A stretch of 6,331 nucleotides of DNA from positions 1 to 6,331 of the forward strand of contig USQE01000069.1 of NCBI GenBank assembly GCA_900556675.1, written 5' to 3'. Both the position numbers and the translations under genes were made by a program. Positions 5,039 to 6,331 of the stretch are shown here, piece after piece. The DNA comes from an uncultured Collinsella sp. GTDB lineage: Bacteria > Actinomycetota > Coriobacteriia > Coriobacteriales > Coriobacteriaceae. How positions within the stretch are numbered: position 1 is the stretch's first letter; each line of letters starts with the position of its first letter. Below the pieces are notes generated by a model. It saw nothing but the letters and a program-made list of their open reading frames with translations, made no database searches and was not told the DNA's origin.

Positions 5039-6331
5039 TTACGAGAGCGACGTTCTCAGCAACTCGTTGAAGAGTTTCGGGTTGCCCTTGCCGCGGCTCG
5101 CCTTCATGCACTGGCCCACCAAAAAGCCGATGACCTTCTGGTTGCCGTCACGATACTGCTGCGCCTGATCGGCACAGTTTGCAAGCACCTCGTCCACGAT
5201 CGGCTGCAGCGCGCCGGCATCGCTCACCTGACGCATGCCACGCTCGTCGACGATCTTGTTGGGATTGTCGCCGGTCTGGGCCATGGCCTCAAAGACCTCG
5301 TGAGCCTGGTTGGAGCTGATGACATCAGTCGCCAGCAGCTTGGCAAGAGCTGCCACCTGAGCCGGTGCAATGCCGGACTCGGCGAGCGACACGCCTGCGC
5401 CCTTAAGGTAGGCGATCATCTCGTTCACCAGCAGGTTTGCGACCGTCTGAGCCTCCTTGCCAGCCATACCGGCAGCGGCGGCCTCAAAGAACTCGGCAAA
5501 CTCCGGGTCACCAGCGATCTGCTCGGCATCGGCCGCCTTAATGCCAAAGTCGACCTCAAAACGGGCGCGCTTGGCATCGGGCAGCTCGGGGATCTCGCCA
5601 CGGCAGCGGTCGATGAACTCGTCGTCCAGGTCGAACGGCGCCAGGTCGGGATCGGGGAACAGACGATAATCGTCTGCCGTTTCCTTCACACGCATGACCA
5701 CGGTGCGCTTGCGGCTGGGCTCCCAGTGGCGGGTCTCCTGATAGATGATGCCGCCCTCCTCGAGTACCTCGGCCTGGCGGCAGATCTCGTAGGCAAGGCC
5801 GTCATGCAGGCTCTTAAACGAGTTGAGATTCTTGAGCTCGGTCTTGGTACCCAGCTTGGTCTCGCCGCGGCGGCGCAGCGACACGTTGCCGTCACAGCGC
5901 ATGGAACCCTTCTCCATGGAGCAGTCCGAAATGCCCAGCGTCACAAAAATGCGACGGAGCTTCTCCATAAACAGGCGAGCCTCCTCGGGCGTGCGCAGAT
6001 CGGGCTCGGTGACAAGCTCGATCAGCGGCGTGCCGCAGCGGTTGTAGTCGACGAGCGACTCGGCCGCGGCGGTAATGCGGCCCTCGGCACCGCCCACGTG
6101 CACCATCTTGGCGGCGTCCTCCTCCATGTGGATGCGCAGGATGCGGATGGGCACCGTGTAGGAACCGTCCTCGCGACGCTCGGGCATCTGCAGGTTGGAC
6201 GCGTCATAGCTGGCCAGATGGCCGGCGCGCTGGTTGCCCTCGCGCATGGTCGACGTCATGGACGTGGACAGGCCCTCGGCGTTGGCCGAGGCGCTCGCCA
6301 GGCTCTGGGCCTCGGCCTCACCAAACGCGCA
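5039..6331 (-). CDS. gatB: Aspartyl/glutamyl-tRNA(Asn/Gln) amidotransferase subunit B (partial, N-terminus off the right edge)
   Basis: GatB binds the misacylated tRNA and ATP-activates Glu-tRNA(Gln) or Asp-tRNA(Asn) within the cytoplasmic GatCAB complex, replacing a missing glutaminyl- or asparaginyl-tRNA synthetase. 430 residues are visible and the frame stays open to the right edge. Visible blocks include ILRIHMEEDAAKMVH (64-78), SLVDYNRCGTPLIELVTEPD (93-112), MEKGSMRCDGNVSL, KTELKNLNSFK, QETRHW and DYRLFPDPDLAPF. The tail domain ends in the typical GKGNPKLFNELL. The ATG at 6257 is internal and is not the start. The first 40 or so visible residues (about 6210-6331) are unusually rich in Ala, Ser and Thr and do not show the YFYPD...YQISQYD sequence expected shortly before HMEED; they may be a lineage-specific insertion. 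gatA and gatC are not visible. Confidence 0.95.
   Translation of the reverse strand, partial: CAFGEAEAQSLASASANAEGLSTSMTSTMREGNQRAGHLASYDASNLQMPERREDGSYTVPIRILRIHMEEDAAKMVHVGGAEGRITAAAESLVDYNRCGTPLIELVTEPDLRTPEEARLFMEKLRRIFVTLGISDCSMEKGSMRCDGNVSLRRRGETKLGTKTELKNLNSFKSLHDGLAYEICRQAEVLEEGGIIYQETRHWEPSRKRTVVMRVKETADDYRLFPDPDLAPFDLDDEFIDRCRGEIPELPDAKRARFEVDFGIKAADAEQIAGDPEFAEFFEAAAAGMAGKEAQTVANLLVNEMIAYLKGAGVSLAESGIAPAQVAALAKLLATDVISSNQAHEVFEAMAQTGDNPNKIVDERGMRQVSDAGALQPIVDEVLANCADQAQQYRDGNQKVIGFLVGQCMKASRGKGNPKLFNELLRTSLS

Noticed and set aside
4869..5168. Plus-strand reading frame overlapping the terminator and the gatB 3' end
   Set aside because: Antisense to gatB, spans the terminator hairpin, and shows no family similarity.

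Overview
The window looks like a chromosomal housekeeping segment of a GC-rich Gram-positive anaerobe. The best guess is a coriobacterium (Actinomycetota, possibly Collinsella). The reasons are an anaerobic (class III) ribonucleotide reductase activase, a GatCAB subunit, G/C-rich third codon positions, and a folate cluster that includes an HD-domain protein. The genus is an inference from gene content, not from a marker gene. No mobile element, CRISPR array, rRNA or tRNA was seen.

Layout from left to right: (1) a SlyD-like FKBP prolyl isomerase on the minus strand, cut by the left edge; (2) a divergent promoter region, then on the plus strand an M19 membrane-dipeptidase-family enzyme and a YgjP-type (DUF45) zinc metallopeptidase, separated by a 12-bp perfect hairpin; (3) converging on these with a 6-bp gap, a minus-strand block read from right to left as nrdG, folE, HD-domain phosphohydrolase, folB; (4) a gene-free stretch of about 420 bp upstream of nrdG, holding a terminator, a candidate promoter, two similar operator-like dyads and a long imperfect hairpin ending just before the nrdG ribosome binding site; (5) the 3' part of gatB on the minus strand, cut by the right edge.

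How the genes work together: FolE (GTP to 7,8-dihydroneopterin triphosphate) and FolB (dihydroneopterin aldolase) are steps one and three of pterin synthesis. The HD-domain protein lies between them, 2 bp after folE, and is a reasonable candidate for the intervening dephosphorylation, which lacks a dedicated enzyme in many bacteria. NrdG activates the anaerobic ribonucleotide reductase NrdD, but nrdD is not in the window. The 67-bp nrdG-folE gap has no recognisable terminator, so the nucleotide and folate genes may share a transcript.

Most of the window is ordinary core metabolism. The parts most worth a second look are the nrdG leader, the HD protein, and the atypical low-complexity sequence at the upstream end of the visible GatB.
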